Origin: Paenibacillus psychroresistens
GTDB lineage: Bacteria > Bacillota > Bacilli > Paenibacillales > NBRC-103111
Assembly (NCBI RefSeq): GCF_009728935.1
Contig: NZ_CP034235.1
Coordinates: forward strand, 6,089,501 to 6,153,500
DNA: 64,000 nt
Direction of reading: 5' to 3'
The translations under genes were made by a program, and so were the position numbers. This document shows, one piece after another, positions 29,331 through 38,034 of the stretch. Within the stretch, counting starts at the first letter, position 1. Each line of letters starts with the position of its first letter. Under the pieces are notes generated by a model. The model was given only the letters and a program-made list of their open reading frames with translations. It was not told where the DNA came from and ran no database searches.

Positions 29331-31103
29331 TTATGCTTTATTCATAGAGAAGGGGTCGATTGTTAAAGCTACCTTACAGCTGTCGTCTGCCATTTCCAAT
29401 TGGCGAATTTCGTGATAGCTTATTCGCGGGACCTCGCCATCAGGTCTGGAAATATCAGCGATAGCCACCTTCTCCAGGCGCTGCAATATCTCCGCTTTAT
29501 CCGTGATATTGTCGAGGAAAAGCACAGCCCATGCTGCTTCCAGCCGCGGATGCTGCAGTGTCGTTTCATCTCCGCTGTATAACACTTGCCGGAGATATAC
29601 ACTTTCTCCCACCTGCTTAAGGTGAATGCCTTGAGCAGCCCGCTCCTGTTGTGAATAGGAAATTCCATTCAAAGCTCTTATTGCAACAGCTGCTTGCTTA
29701 TATTGCAGAATCACCCAGTCCTCCATGCGGAGAATCTTGCCTTCAAAGCGATGGATAACCCATTCATCTGCAAGCTCAGCTGCTTGATTGTTAATTCCGG
29801 CCATAGAACGGCAAACAAGCAGCATATGCTCCGCTTGCGCACATTGCGTTTGCACATCAGGATACCATTCCTCTCCGAAGAGTGCCGGGCTTAAATACGT
29901 TTCTTTGTTCCTTGCAGGATGGGTTCGCTGACCACCGTTCTCCTTCACGGACCAGCGAAGATAGCCTAGCTGGGCGCCTTCAATGCGGAAGCTGACCGGA
30001 AACGATTGCCAGCCGAGCCCCCAGGTAGGCCATTGGTAAGAACCTGGTATAACCGGAAATTGATTAATGCTGCCCAATCTGCCCGCTTGTCCCACCCATG
30101 TGTACGAATAACTTTGATCAAAAATATGCTCTTTGCGAACCCGCGGGGTTTCGAGTTGAACCGTTTGCGGCTCGTTCCAGCTTTCTTCAAACAGCAGCAG
30201 GCTGATCATTGCGGTTAAAGACCAATTATTAACGATCGAATCCTGCTTGATTTCGTCCATAACATTGTGCCTTAAACCAGCAATGATCCATAAGAAGCTC
30301 GACTTCTCCGCTTTCCCATCGAAGTTGTAGCTTCTAATAGAAGGAACTAGCTCGCCTGGTCCTTGAAAGCGAATATAATCCAACAAAGCATCCATCTGCT
30401 TCTGTAATTTACATTTCAGCTCAGCTTCTGCAGGCTTTAATGCTTTGCAGGCCAGACTTAAAGCGTTGAGAATAATGGGTAAATAGTGCATGCTGATGTT
30501 CTCGCCCCAGCCCCAGCCTCTGCAAATCGTGTAAGCTTCCCATTTCTCAAAAAAATCTACGGCCTTGCTGTAATATATTTCGTGGCTGCGAATGCGGCTT
30601 AAGGTGAGCAGCAGCGCGCCATCACTAATGATTTTGTTCGGGTAATACAGAATGGGGTCTGTGCATTCATGGGCAAACCATTCCAAGCCGGCATCCATCA
30701 TTGTATCGAGCATCCCGATCTGGCTTGCTGGGAAGGATCCTGGGTATAAGAAACGTATAGTCGTTAAAGGCATTAGAATAAAAAAAGCTGCATTGGTATC
30801 ATTAATTACGGTTTCTTCCTTATACCATCGCATCCCGCCATATTGCGGATGCTGTGGATCGCTTATCTGAAGCTTGCTTAATTCCGTTAGAATCTTCATA
30901 CCCTGCAGCTCATCAATTCTTCCCAAGAGTGATCCAACCGCATAATAATCAGCTGACGTCCGCCCTTCATGGCATTCCGCATGCTGCGAAGCTTCCCGTG
31001 TATGTCCAGGGTGGGAAATCCGGACAAGCCCGTCACTCCAGTTGAGGTTTCTGGCTAATTCATCATAAACATTGGAAATCACGCTTTTCTGATTGGCATC
31101 CAT
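29331..31103 (-). CDS. Unrecognised helical/beta protein, probable polysaccharide-degradation enzyme
   Basis: The protein has 590 residues and no signal peptide. I chose the ATG at 31103 because AAAGGG lies nine bases upstream, whereas the ATG at 31121 is directly abutted by its only purine run. The N-terminal 350 residues are helical with Trp/Asp/Asn-rich turns (RGWGWGENISMHYLP and YPNKIISDGALL), as in alpha/alpha-toroid enzymes, and the rest is beta-rich. I do not recognise the family; heparinase II/III-like or DUF2264-like folds are possibilities. Its place between the binding protein and GH105 genes suggests it cuts imported oligosaccharides. Confidence 0.6.
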   Translation of the reverse strand: MDANQKSVISNVYDELARNLNWSDGLVRISHPGHTREASQHAECHEGRTSADYYAVGSLLGRIDELQGMKILTELSKLQISDPQHPQYGGMRWYKEETVINDTNAAFFILMPLTTIRFLYPGSFPASQIGMLDTMMDAGLEWFAHECTDPILYYPNKIISDGALLLTLSRIRSHEIYYSKAVDFFEKWEAYTICRGWGWGENISMHYLPIILNALSLACKALKPAEAELKCKLQKQMDALLDYIRFQGPGELVPSIRSYNFDGKAEKSSFLWIIAGLRHNVMDEIKQDSIVNNWSLTAMISLLLFEESWNEPQTVQLETPRVRKEHIFDQSYSYTWVGQAGRLGSINQFPVIPGSYQWPTWGLGWQSFPVSFRIEGAQLGYLRWSVKENGGQRTHPARNKETYLSPALFGEEWYPDVQTQCAQAEHMLLVCRSMAGINNQAAELADEWVIHRFEGKILRMEDWVILQYKQAAVAIRALNGISYSQQERAAQGIHLKQVGESVYLRQVLYSGDETTLQHPRLEAAWAVLFLDNITDKAEILQRLEKVAIADISRPDGEVPRISYHEIRQLEMADDSCKVALTIDPFSMNKA

Positions 31104-31137
31104 AGTATCGAACCCTTTCATCTCCGTTATTGTAGGA

Positions 31138-31174
31138 AATAAAGCCCCCCGCCAATAAATAGGGAGGCTTTATT
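31138..31174 (-). terminator. Hairpin after the binding-protein gene, possible terminator
   Basis: Long arms (AATAAAGCC-CCC and GGG-GGCTTTATT) with an 11-base loop lie directly after the binding-protein stop codon on the minus strand and end in TTTATTTCC. It may end most transcripts or protect the abundant binding-protein message while letting some read into the next gene. Confidence 0.6.
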
Positions 31175-31178
31175 GAGC

Positions 31179-32855
31179 TTACTTAAAGGTATATAAATCC
31201 TTTTGCATGAAAGCTTTATCTTTATTCTCTGCATACCATGATTTGTAGAATTCCTCTAATTTCTTGCCGCCAATTTTATCCCATGCTGCCTTTGAATCTG
31301 TCATGGCTTGCTCAGGTGTATAAGCAGCGCCGCTAATGACAGCCTTAACCCAGTTATCAGCCAATACATTACCTGGAGCCAAAGTTCCGTTGGCACCTGA
31401 TTTCTCACCATTTTTGGAGATAAGCTGAAGCTCCTCAGGAAGCTGCGGCATATACTCTGTAAACGTTGCTACTGGACGTTCTGGAGACAGATACGCCTCA
31501 TCCGCCAGCTTAATAATGTTCAAGAATTCAGCCTCCAACGGCTTATCCGCATTTAGCTGACTGGAATACAAGGCGCATTTTCCTTCAAGCGCCGGATTGG
31601 TCAGCATCGCCAAATCTCCTGTGTATGATACCTCTTGTTTGAATTTCTCAGCATCGATTGGCGCATAACAGCCGTTAGCTCCAGCCTTGGAATGCGTTCC
31701 ATCCAAGCCGTATTTCAATGTTTTCATCGTTGCCTCTGTAGACATAAAGTCAACATATTTCATAATACCTTCTGTATTCTTGGCCCCGACATTCACCACT
31801 GCCGTTAATTGAATCGGCGGGTTAAGTACCGGGCTAAATTGTCCAAATTCGGTTTTAGGCAAGGCAATTGGAATGATTTCTCCTGCAGGCACGTTCTTCT
31901 TGAATGAATCGTAAAGTGCAAAGCCTAATGCCTCTCCACCTGCATTCGCACCGTATATACCAAGCTTTCCTGTTATAAAATCCTGTTGAGCTTTTGCACC
32001 GTTCTTATCCGTTACAAAATCTTTATCCACAATGCCTTCGTCATACAATTTCTTCATAAAAGTTGTCATCGCAGTCGCACGATCCCAATCTCTTACCAGC
32101 TCTCCATTCTCTACTACCCAGCTGACATTCTGGAATGCACTTGCTAGCACTAATCCACTTACGAAGCTTAAACTCATTCCATAAGTATCTTTCTTGCTGT
32201 TCCCGTCCGGATCCTGCTCAGCGAATGCTTTAGCTACCGTGTACAGCTCATCAATCGTTTTCGGTGCTTCCAGATTAAGCTTTTTCAGCCAATCCGCACG
32301 GATATATAAAAAGTGGTTTGTTCTCAAGTTTTGAACTCTGCCAAACTCATACATTTTGCCATCTGACTTCACAGCCAGCTTCTTGATTTGCGGATAGGTT
32401 TCCAATAATTTCTTATAATCCGTGCTGTACTTCTCGATCATTTCATCGATAGGCTGCAGCTGCTTCTGCGTAAACCATTGCTGTTTAATGGCTGGATCAA
32501 ACTCAAGAATCAATTCCGGTGCAGCACCGGAAGCGAATAAGGTATTCATCTTCTGCATGGACTCCCAACGCGGGATCGCTACGAATTTCGCATTTACAGG
32601 ACCTGTTTCGCTGATCCATTTGGTCCAACGGTTGTCCTCTACCGTACCTTCTTCGGCAGGAATAGTGCCGCGGTCATAGACGGTTAAAGTCATATCCGAC
32701 TTCTTCACAGGCTCTGTGCTGGCCTTATCATCTCCAGGCTTTGCCGACATTTCCCCTGTATTTTCTGCTTTTTTGGATCCGCATCCTGCCAATACCGTGC
32801 TAAGCGCCATAATAACGATCAATAATATTAGAAACATTTTCACTGTTTTTTTCAT
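31179..32855 (-). CDS. Sugar ABC transporter substrate-binding lipoprotein, set C
   Basis: The 558-residue lipoprotein starts at the ATG at 32855 (GGGGAGGG ahead); a longer frame to 32945 adds an unrelated tail. The N-terminus is MKKTVKMFLILLIVIMALST followed by VLAGC, so the lipobox Cys is near residue 24. An extracellular solute-binding fold follows, with FVAIPRWESMQKMNTLFASG near the N-terminus and a Trp/Asp-rich C-terminus. It is unlike the LipO copies at 7171 and 10722. It follows its two permease genes in the same operon and delivers oligosaccharides to them. Confidence 0.92.
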   Translation of the reverse strand: MKKTVKMFLILLIVIMALSTVLAGCGSKKAENTGEMSAKPGDDKASTEPVKKSDMTLTVYDRGTIPAEEGTVEDNRWTKWISETGPVNAKFVAIPRWESMQKMNTLFASGAAPELILEFDPAIKQQWFTQKQLQPIDEMIEKYSTDYKKLLETYPQIKKLAVKSDGKMYEFGRVQNLRTNHFLYIRADWLKKLNLEAPKTIDELYTVAKAFAEQDPDGNSKKDTYGMSLSFVSGLVLASAFQNVSWVVENGELVRDWDRATAMTTFMKKLYDEGIVDKDFVTDKNGAKAQQDFITGKLGIYGANAGGEALGFALYDSFKKNVPAGEIIPIALPKTEFGQFSPVLNPPIQLTAVVNVGAKNTEGIMKYVDFMSTEATMKTLKYGLDGTHSKAGANGCYAPIDAEKFKQEVSYTGDLAMLTNPALEGKCALYSSQLNADKPLEAEFLNIIKLADEAYLSPERPVATFTEYMPQLPEELQLISKNGEKSGANGTLAPGNVLADNWVKAVISGAAYTPEQAMTDSKAAWDKIGGKKLEEFYKSWYAENKDKAFMQKDLYTFK

Positions 32856-32951
32856 TGTGTAAAACCCTCCCCATGCAATTTTGTAATTCGTTTCGCTAGT
32901 TTTGACTATTGCCTCTATTATGCCACGTATCACCCCTTCCAACATAATGTA

Positions 32952-33827
32952 CTAACCTTTTATAGCGCCAATCATGACCCCTTTTACAAAATATTTCTGC
33001 AGAAACGGATATACGATAAGCATCGGTAGGACCATTACTATAATCGCGGCAGCTTTAATTCCTTCTGGGGTTAACTGCATCGAATCCTCGGGGCTCATAT
33101 TGCTGATTTCCTGCATAATCGATTGGCTCTGCACCATCTGCTGCACAAGCACAGTCAGATTATAGTGATCCGTATCATTGATGTAGATCAAGACAGTCAT
33201 GAACATGTTCCAATAGTTGACTCCATAGAACAAAGTCAGTGTAGCCAAAACGGGCATCGACAGTGGAAGCACAATTTGCATCAGCAGCCGCCATTCCCCG
33301 CAGCCGTCTATTCTGGACGCTTCGATTAGCTCATCCGGGATATTTTCGAAAAAAGTTCGCATGATGAGCATGTTAAACGTACTAATCAGGAATAGCAGCC
33401 AAAGTGCAAAGTAAGTGTTTACCAGCCCAAGTGCCTTAATGACAAGGAAGGTGGGAATCAGACCGCCTGAAAATAACATTGTGAATACGATCGCAAGGGT
33501 GAAAAAACGGCGTGCATAGAAATACGGACGGGACAGCGGATATGCCGCCATAATGGTGAACACCATGCTGAGTGCAACGCCGACAACCGTTATGATCACA
33601 TTATTCTTCAAAGCACCTAAGACATTGGTTCCTTTTAATAAAGTTGAGAAAGATTCCATACTCCAGCCGACTGGCCAGATCGTGACTTCGCCGGATAATA
33701 CCGCCTGCGACCCGCTTAGTGACAAGGCGATTATATGCAAGAGCGGAATCAGGCAGGTTAGACCGAGCAAGCTGAGGAGTGCATAATTGATTCCATAAAA
33801 TATTTTTTCGCCAAACGTGTCTTTCAT
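32952..33827 (-). CDS. Carbohydrate ABC transporter permease (YtcP/LplC type), set C
   Basis: This 291-residue membrane protein has about six membrane helices. The EAA loop is EASRIDGCGEWRLLMQIVLP and the C-terminus is QKYFVKGVMIGAIKG, the family signature. It lies 16 bases after its partner permease and about 100 bases before its binding-protein gene. It is the second half of the channel for the set C oligosaccharide importer. Confidence 0.93.
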   Translation of the reverse strand: MKDTFGEKIFYGINYALLSLLGLTCLIPLLHIIALSLSGSQAVLSGEVTIWPVGWSMESFSTLLKGTNVLGALKNNVIITVVGVALSMVFTIMAAYPLSRPYFYARRFFTLAIVFTMLFSGGLIPTFLVIKALGLVNTYFALWLLFLISTFNMLIMRTFFENIPDELIEASRIDGCGEWRLLMQIVLPLSMPVLATLTLFYGVNYWNMFMTVLIYINDTDHYNLTVLVQQMVQSQSIMQEISNMSPEDSMQLTPEGIKAAAIIVMVLPMLIVYPFLQKYFVKGVMIGAIKG

Positions 33828-33843
33828 CTGTCATTCCTCCCGC

Positions 33844-34770
33844 TTACCATAATCCTTGATTAAACCGTCTCGCTATTTGGTTGGCTGTCATCACCATAAT
33901 AAAGGCAACCACCGATTCAAACAGCCCCATAGCTGCTGTTAAACTGAATTGGGCGTTCTGCAAGCCAACACGAAAAATGTAAGTGCTGATGACTTCAGAC
34001 ACATTGGAAACTACATTATTCTGCAGGACATAGACCTGATCGAAGCCGACCTCAATTACATGCCCGATGGATAGAATCATCATCAGTACAATCGTTGTGC
34101 TGATTCCCGGCAGTGTGATGTGCCAGATTTGCCGCCATTTGTTTGCTCCATCCAGACCAGCTGCTTCATACAAGCTTGGGTCAACACTGGTCAAGGCTGC
34201 GAGATAAATAATGGCGCTAAAGCCCGCTTCCTTCCAAATTCCCGATCCGAGAAAGATCGCGATCCATGAGGTTTCACTATAGAGAAACGGATAGGGATTT
34301 CCCGTCCACTTCGTAATCCAATGGTTGATCGCTCCGGATTCTTGTGAGAATAAGGTAATGACCATACCTCCAACAATTACCCATGAGAAGAAATGCGGCA
34401 AATAAACCAAGGTTTGCACGAAGCGCTTAAAAATCAGCTTTCTCGCTTCATTCAACAGGATCGCTATCATAATGGGAAACGGGAAGCCTACAACCACGCT
34501 GAGAATACCTAAAACCAACGTATTGCGGACGATCCCCAGCGTTTCCGGATTATTGAACAGCATTTGAAAATTCTTGAAGCCTGCCCATGGGCTATGGAAG
34601 ATTCCGTCCGCGAAATTATAATCTTTGAAAGCAATTACCAGCCCAAACATCGGCAAATATTTGACCACCAGGAAGAAAGCGATCACGGGAACAAACATAA
34701 TTAATAAGGGAACATTCTGTTTGAATCTTTTGCTGTTAAATTTCTTGGATGCATCTATGATGCTGATCAT
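33844..34770 (-). CDS. ABC transporter permease (YteP/LplB type), set C
   Basis: This 308-residue membrane protein starts LIMFVPVIAFFLVVKYLPMF in the first membrane helix. FKRFVQTLVYLPHFFSWVI and the EAA loop EAAGLDGANKWRQIWHITLP mark the LplB/YteP family. The ATG at 34770 directly abuts its GAGGGAG ribosome binding site, which is unusually tight, so the true start is not settled. A candidate promoter with a 16-bp upstream element shared with the GH141-like gene lies at 34807-34867. It leads the operon of two permeases and a binding protein. Confidence 0.92.
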   Translation of the reverse strand: MISIIDASKKFNSKRFKQNVPLLIMFVPVIAFFLVVKYLPMFGLVIAFKDYNFADGIFHSPWAGFKNFQMLFNNPETLGIVRNTLVLGILSVVVGFPFPIMIAILLNEARKLIFKRFVQTLVYLPHFFSWVIVGGMVITLFSQESGAINHWITKWTGNPYPFLYSETSWIAIFLGSGIWKEAGFSAIIYLAALTSVDPSLYEAAGLDGANKWRQIWHITLPGISTTIVLMMILSIGHVIEVGFDQVYVLQNNVVSNVSEVISTYIFRVGLQNAQFSLTAAMGLFESVVAFIMVMTANQIARRFNQGLW

Positions 34771-34806
34771 CTCCCTCTAATCCAGTTGTTCATTCCTGAC
34801 TACGCA

Positions 34807-34835
34807 AATGTAAGATATCCTTTCAAAATTAACAA
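34807..34835 (-). promoter_or_regulatory. Candidate promoter of the set C transporter operon
   Basis: On the minus strand TTGTTA (830-835) and TACATT (807-812) are 17 bases apart, about 37 bases before the permease start codon. The -35 box overlaps CGATTGT, which is also present at the GH141-like promoter. Confidence 0.55.
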
Positions 34836-34851
34836 TCGCTTGTTTTCTAGT

Positions 34852-34867
34852 CATCATCAGAATTCTC
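34852..34867 (-). promoter_or_regulatory. Shared 16-bp upstream element, copy 2
   Basis: GAGAATTCTGATGATG on the minus strand is identical to 25846-25861 and has the same 13-base spacing to CGATTGT. It probably binds an activator immediately upstream of the -35 box. Confidence 0.5.
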
Positions 34868-34905
34868 AGCTCATTAAACAAAGCCTTGTCCCGCTTGGGT
34901 TTCAC

Positions 34906-34928
34906 AACAAAAAAAAGCCGTTGGCTTT
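34906..34928 (-). terminator. Rho-independent terminator after AraC gene
   Basis: A six-base-pair stem (AAAGCC with GGCTTT) and a three-base loop are followed by a run of eight T on the minus strand, just after the AraC gene at 34967. Confidence 0.75.
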
Positions 34929-34966
34929 GGCAGCCTACAGCTCAAGCTTGGATTTCCTTAATTACT

Positions 34967-35824
34967 CTAACGACGGTATGCAGATGGTGCAGCCCCTGCT
35001 ATTTTCTTAAAAGCGCGGCTAAATGCATGAATATTCTGGAAGCCGGTCTGATCCGCAATCTGCTTAAAAGGGAGATTCGTATATTGAATTAGCTGCTTGG
35101 CTTTCTCAAACCGAGCTAATCGGTGAAATTGAATTGGACTCATGTGAAAGGCGGTTTTGAATAAGCGAACGAGGTAATATTTACTTATACTGAACTCTTT
35201 GGAAAGCTCCTCTAGGCTAACCTCCCGATCGGTAATTTCATTTAAATAACGCTGAATCAATTGCAGCTCCTGCAATTTGTTCTGCAGCTGGGGCGATTGA
35301 TTCCAATGATGCTCGCGGATAAGAAGAATTAATAAATTAATCATCAGCCCTTTAATATGGATTTCATAGAAAGGAGCTTTTAATTGAAATTCGCTAATAA
35401 GCTCAAAAAGCAGCTTCTCAAACGAATCCGGATTGTTTAACCTCACATAATCAGGCAAATTATAAGGAGGCTCGGATAAGAGGTCGGTTCGGAACAAGGT
35501 TTTTTCATGCTCTGACATCTCAGCTTCCATAATAAATGAGGTTCTCACCTCGGCGCTGTCCTCCTGCTCCAACAAATCGAAATGAATATGCGGCTGGCGT
35601 ACAGGCTTATAGCCTGTGACTTTGATCGAATGCCTCAGCTTAGGCTTAAAAATAAACACATCCCCAGGACGACCATGATATATGCGTTCTTCTATAGTAA
35701 CTATTAATTCGCCTTCCTTTAAATACAGGAATTCATAATCCCAAATGACACGCTCCATGACCTGCCAGTACGGGAGCTGATAGATATCCATGGCTATGCG
35801 AACATACGGAGAAATGGTGTTCAT
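34967..35824 (-). CDS. AraC-family regulator with cupin-like sensor domain
   Basis: This 285-residue protein has an N-terminal cupin/AraC-binding domain (IEERIYHGRPGDVFIFKPKL) and a C-terminal double helix-turn-helix (VSLEELSKEFSISKYYLVRL and LPFKQIADQTGFQNIHAFSR). It is transcribed divergently from the GH172-like gene (35968) and ends about 200 bases upstream of the transporter operon. Regulators in this position usually activate the adjacent operon in response to a sugar, and the 16-bp shared element is a candidate site. The target is inference. Confidence 0.9.
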   Translation of the reverse strand: MNTISPYVRIAMDIYQLPYWQVMERVIWDYEFLYLKEGELIVTIEERIYHGRPGDVFIFKPKLRHSIKVTGYKPVRQPHIHFDLLEQEDSAEVRTSFIMEAEMSEHEKTLFRTDLLSEPPYNLPDYVRLNNPDSFEKLLFELISEFQLKAPFYEIHIKGLMINLLILLIREHHWNQSPQLQNKLQELQLIQRYLNEITDREVSLEELSKEFSISKYYLVRLFKTAFHMSPIQFHRLARFEKAKQLIQYTNLPFKQIADQTGFQNIHAFSRAFKKIAGAAPSAYRR

Positions 35825-35967
35825 TAGAAGCTTTGCCTCCCTCAGCTGTGCAAAAGATAAGTACGATTATAGCAATAAGTGATAAATGTTCATAGTGTTC
35901 GGCTAAATATTTTCTGCTATTTCAGTACTATACTTAAAGGGAATTTAACTATAGATCTGGAAGGTAC

Positions 35968-37086
35968 GTGAGCTTAATGAATGGATTACTGGGGCAAATA
36001 TTTCAATTGCGTGAGGGAATTAAATCCAAGAGAGTGTCCAGCTATGACCGCAGTGGAGGTAACGCCGATTATGTGCGGATTGCTGCTGGAGAAACCATTG
36101 ATATTGCTGATATAGCAGGAGCTGGCATTATCAAGCATATCTGGATCACACTCAGCTCAGAGGATGCTTTTATGCGGCGGAATGCTATTATCCGCATGTA
36201 TTGGGATGGAGAAGAGCATCCGAGTGTGGAGGCACCTTTGGGGGATTTCTTCGGGCAGGGCTGGGGAGAGGAATATTCATTCACCTCACTTCCGCTTGCA
36301 GCAGCACCGCTTAAGGGCAAAGCACTTAACTGCTACTTTCCAATGCCATTTAACAATGGAGCCCGGATCTCTATCGAGAATCAGTCGGATATTGATATCC
36401 GTGCCTTCTTCTATTATGTGGATTATGAAGAGCATCTTTCCATCCCGGTTTCGATGGGAAGATTCCACGCCTGGTGGAACCGGGAGGCGACTACATCTGT
36501 TCACCCGCCTGAAGGGGAAATGGAGTGGGTTGGCCGCAATCAGACCGATGCCAACAATTATTTGTTTGCAGAGATTGAAGGCAAGGGACACTTTGTCGGA
36601 ATCAATTACTATGTCGATAGTCCGGGACCGATGTGGTATGGGGAAGGTGACGATATGTGGATGATCGACGGCGAGGGCTGGCCGGGATCCTTGCATGGCA
36701 CCGGTACAGAGGACTTCTTCAATACAGCCTGGTGCCCCAATGAGCTTTATGCCCATCCATACTTTGGCTGTGCTCGTGTTCCTGACAAACTGGGATGGAT
36801 GGGCCGCACCCACGTCTACCGTTTTCTGCTGGAAGATCCCATATACTTCGATAAATCGCTGAGAGCCAGCATTGAGCACGGCCATGATAACAATCTGGCT
36901 CTGGATATCTGCACCGTCTCCTACTGGTACCAAACCGAGCCGCACAAGATATTCCCTCCTCTGCCGGTAAGAGCATCAAGAGCTAATATGCCAGAGATCA
37001 GTATCAAGGATGTGCATACCTGGCGCCATGAGTGGCGCAAAGCTATGGGTGGCTCAGGTACACTTTGGGGAAATGAGAAAGGTTGA
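35968..37086 (+). CDS. DUF2961 / GH172 family glycoside hydrolase
   Basis: This 372-residue cytoplasmic protein, with no signal peptide, matches the DUF2961 family, now GH172, whose characterised members act on fructofuranose or arabinofuranose linkages. The pattern includes KSKRVSSYDRSGGNADYVRI, APLGDFFGQGWG, WYGEGDDMW and HGTGTEDFFNTAW. Glu226 and Glu248 are likely catalytic, their spacing of 22 resembling the GH172 pair. Translation starts at GTG 35968 or ATG 35977; GGAAGG is close to the first and rather far from the second. It is the only plus-strand enzyme of the first sugar block and diverges from an AraC regulator. The natural substrate here is unknown. Confidence 0.88.
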   Translation: MSLMNGLLGQIFQLREGIKSKRVSSYDRSGGNADYVRIAAGETIDIADIAGAGIIKHIWITLSSEDAFMRRNAIIRMYWDGEEHPSVEAPLGDFFGQGWGEEYSFTSLPLAAAPLKGKALNCYFPMPFNNGARISIENQSDIDIRAFFYYVDYEEHLSIPVSMGRFHAWWNREATTSVHPPEGEMEWVGRNQTDANNYLFAEIEGKGHFVGINYYVDSPGPMWYGEGDDMWMIDGEGWPGSLHGTGTEDFFNTAWCPNELYAHPYFGCARVPDKLGWMGRTHVYRFLLEDPIYFDKSLRASIEHGHDNNLALDICTVSYWYQTEPHKIFPPLPVRASRANMPEISIKDVHTWRHEWRKAMGGSGTLWGNEKG

Positions 37087-37109
37087 TTGAGTAAGTGGGA
37101 GTGAATAGG

Positions 37110-37506
37110 AGGGAGGGATTAACTCCCTCTGGCTGTTGAAAAAGTCATTCTGTGTATGAAAAGTATCAATTAAATTGATTTATTTCGGATTCCTCTTGAT
37201 AACCTTAAAAAAATAAGCTATAAGCATAAAAATTGTGCGTATAGAGTCTACACATTCGTTCACGTGAAGCATAAGCACAATAATTGTGTTAATATCCAGA
37301 AATTACTTAAAGTTACTGTATAATCCTCAATAATAAGCATAAAAAATGTGCGTATCATCCATTTTATGGGTTAATTATCTACTTTTAGCACAATTATTAT
37401 GCTTATAAAATGTAGATGGTTTAGAATATCTTTTTACGTTTCATTCTTAGAGAATCGAATATATTACTTTCTCAACAACCTGAGGGAGTGATTAACTCCC
37501 TCCCTC
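37110..37506. mobile_element. About 400-bp non-coding element with about 40-bp terminal inverted repeats (MITE-like)
   Basis: The left end (37110-37145, GGAGGGAGGGATTAACTCCC then CTGTTGA-AAAGT) is the near-complement of the right end (37466-37506). Between them is no credible gene but four copies of a motif close to AAGCATAATAATTGTGC. The ends are themselves palindromic, so the whole can fold back. No obvious target duplication was seen. It may be a MITE-like or structural repeat rather than an active transposon. Confidence 0.55.
37218..37410. repeat. Four copies of an AAGCATAAtAATTGTGC motif
   Basis: Forward copies start near 37220, 37269 and 37331, and an inverted copy lies near 37386-37410. 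The core CACAAT-A-ATTGTG is palindromic in one copy. Spacing is irregular (about 50 to 60 bases). Confidence 0.6.
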
Positions 37507-37550
37507 GACTTTTTTCACCCTCCAGATGATTTAACTACCCCCATACATTA

Positions 37551-37625
37551 CTAACGGACATCAGCACCGCTATATCAAGAAATGGATGGGGTTTTCAAGT
37601 ATTAGGGACACCAGAACGCTTATTC
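37551..37625. repeat. Dispersed intergenic repeat, copy A (GGACATCAG type)
   Basis: CGGACATCAG (37555) and GGGACACCAG (37605) are followed by similar GCTAT or CGCTTATTCC text. Related text occurs at 55564-55660, which suggests a dispersed repeat of this genome. It lies in the gap between the GH172-like gene and a small membrane-protein gene. Confidence 0.35.
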
Positions 37626-37694
37626 CAACTAAACAAAGGAATAATGAGGTGTTAAACCTTGAATAACCGCAGTTCGTATAATTTCCTAGTCAAT

Positions 37695-37716
37695 AAAAAA
37701 ACACCCGTTAGGGTGC
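37695..37716 (-). terminator. Rho-independent terminator overlapping a stop codon
   Basis: CACCC-TAAC-GGGTG followed by seven T on the minus strand ends the small membrane-protein gene. The TAA stop of that gene falls in the loop of the hairpin. Confidence 0.8.
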
Positions 37717-37968
37717 TTGTAGCAAAACTGAAACGAGCTGTGCAACAAAACCGATTAATAAAAATATGAAACCAAGCTTTGATAATTGCTCTCTTCTTCT
37801 TATTACATTGTCTGCTGCCATTCTATCTTCATTCGTTATTCTTACTATCATTCCTGATGCTGGTTTATGAATGCCGATGTCCATTGGCGTACCGAGATAA
37901 AGAAACAAAGACCCAAGGATAGCAATTGCCAAACCAATTAAACTTAACCAGAACACATCATTGCTCAA
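37708..37968 (-). CDS. Small membrane protein with two predicted helices
   Basis: The protein is about 86 residues with one hydrophobic segment near the N-terminus (FWLSLIGLAIAILGSLFLYL) and one at the C-terminus (LGFIFLLIGFVAQLVSVLL), separated by a charged cytosolic loop with DRMAADNVIRRREQ. I prefer the TTG at 37968, which has GGGGGTG a few bases ahead; a GTG at 37986 gives six extra residues. No family is recognised. It lies 67 bases after a CapA-like gene and ends in a terminator hairpin. Confidence 0.65.
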   Translation of the reverse strand: MSNDVFWLSLIGLAIAILGSLFLYLGTPMDIGIHKPASGMIVRITNEDRMAADNVIRRREQLSKLGFIFLLIGFVAQLVSVLLQAP

Positions 37969-38034
37969 TATATCACCCCCGTCCACCCATACATATTCGA
38001 TGGACAGGGATTTATTCCAGCTTTATCTTATTAA

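Noticed and set aside
37218..37410. Repeated units that could be a CRISPR array
   Set aside because: Only four copies, one inverted, with irregular spacing and no cas genes; the units are short and palindromic.
37110..37506. Insertion sequence with transposase
   Set aside because: No reading frame of useful length lies between the inverted ends, so only a non-autonomous element can be claimed.
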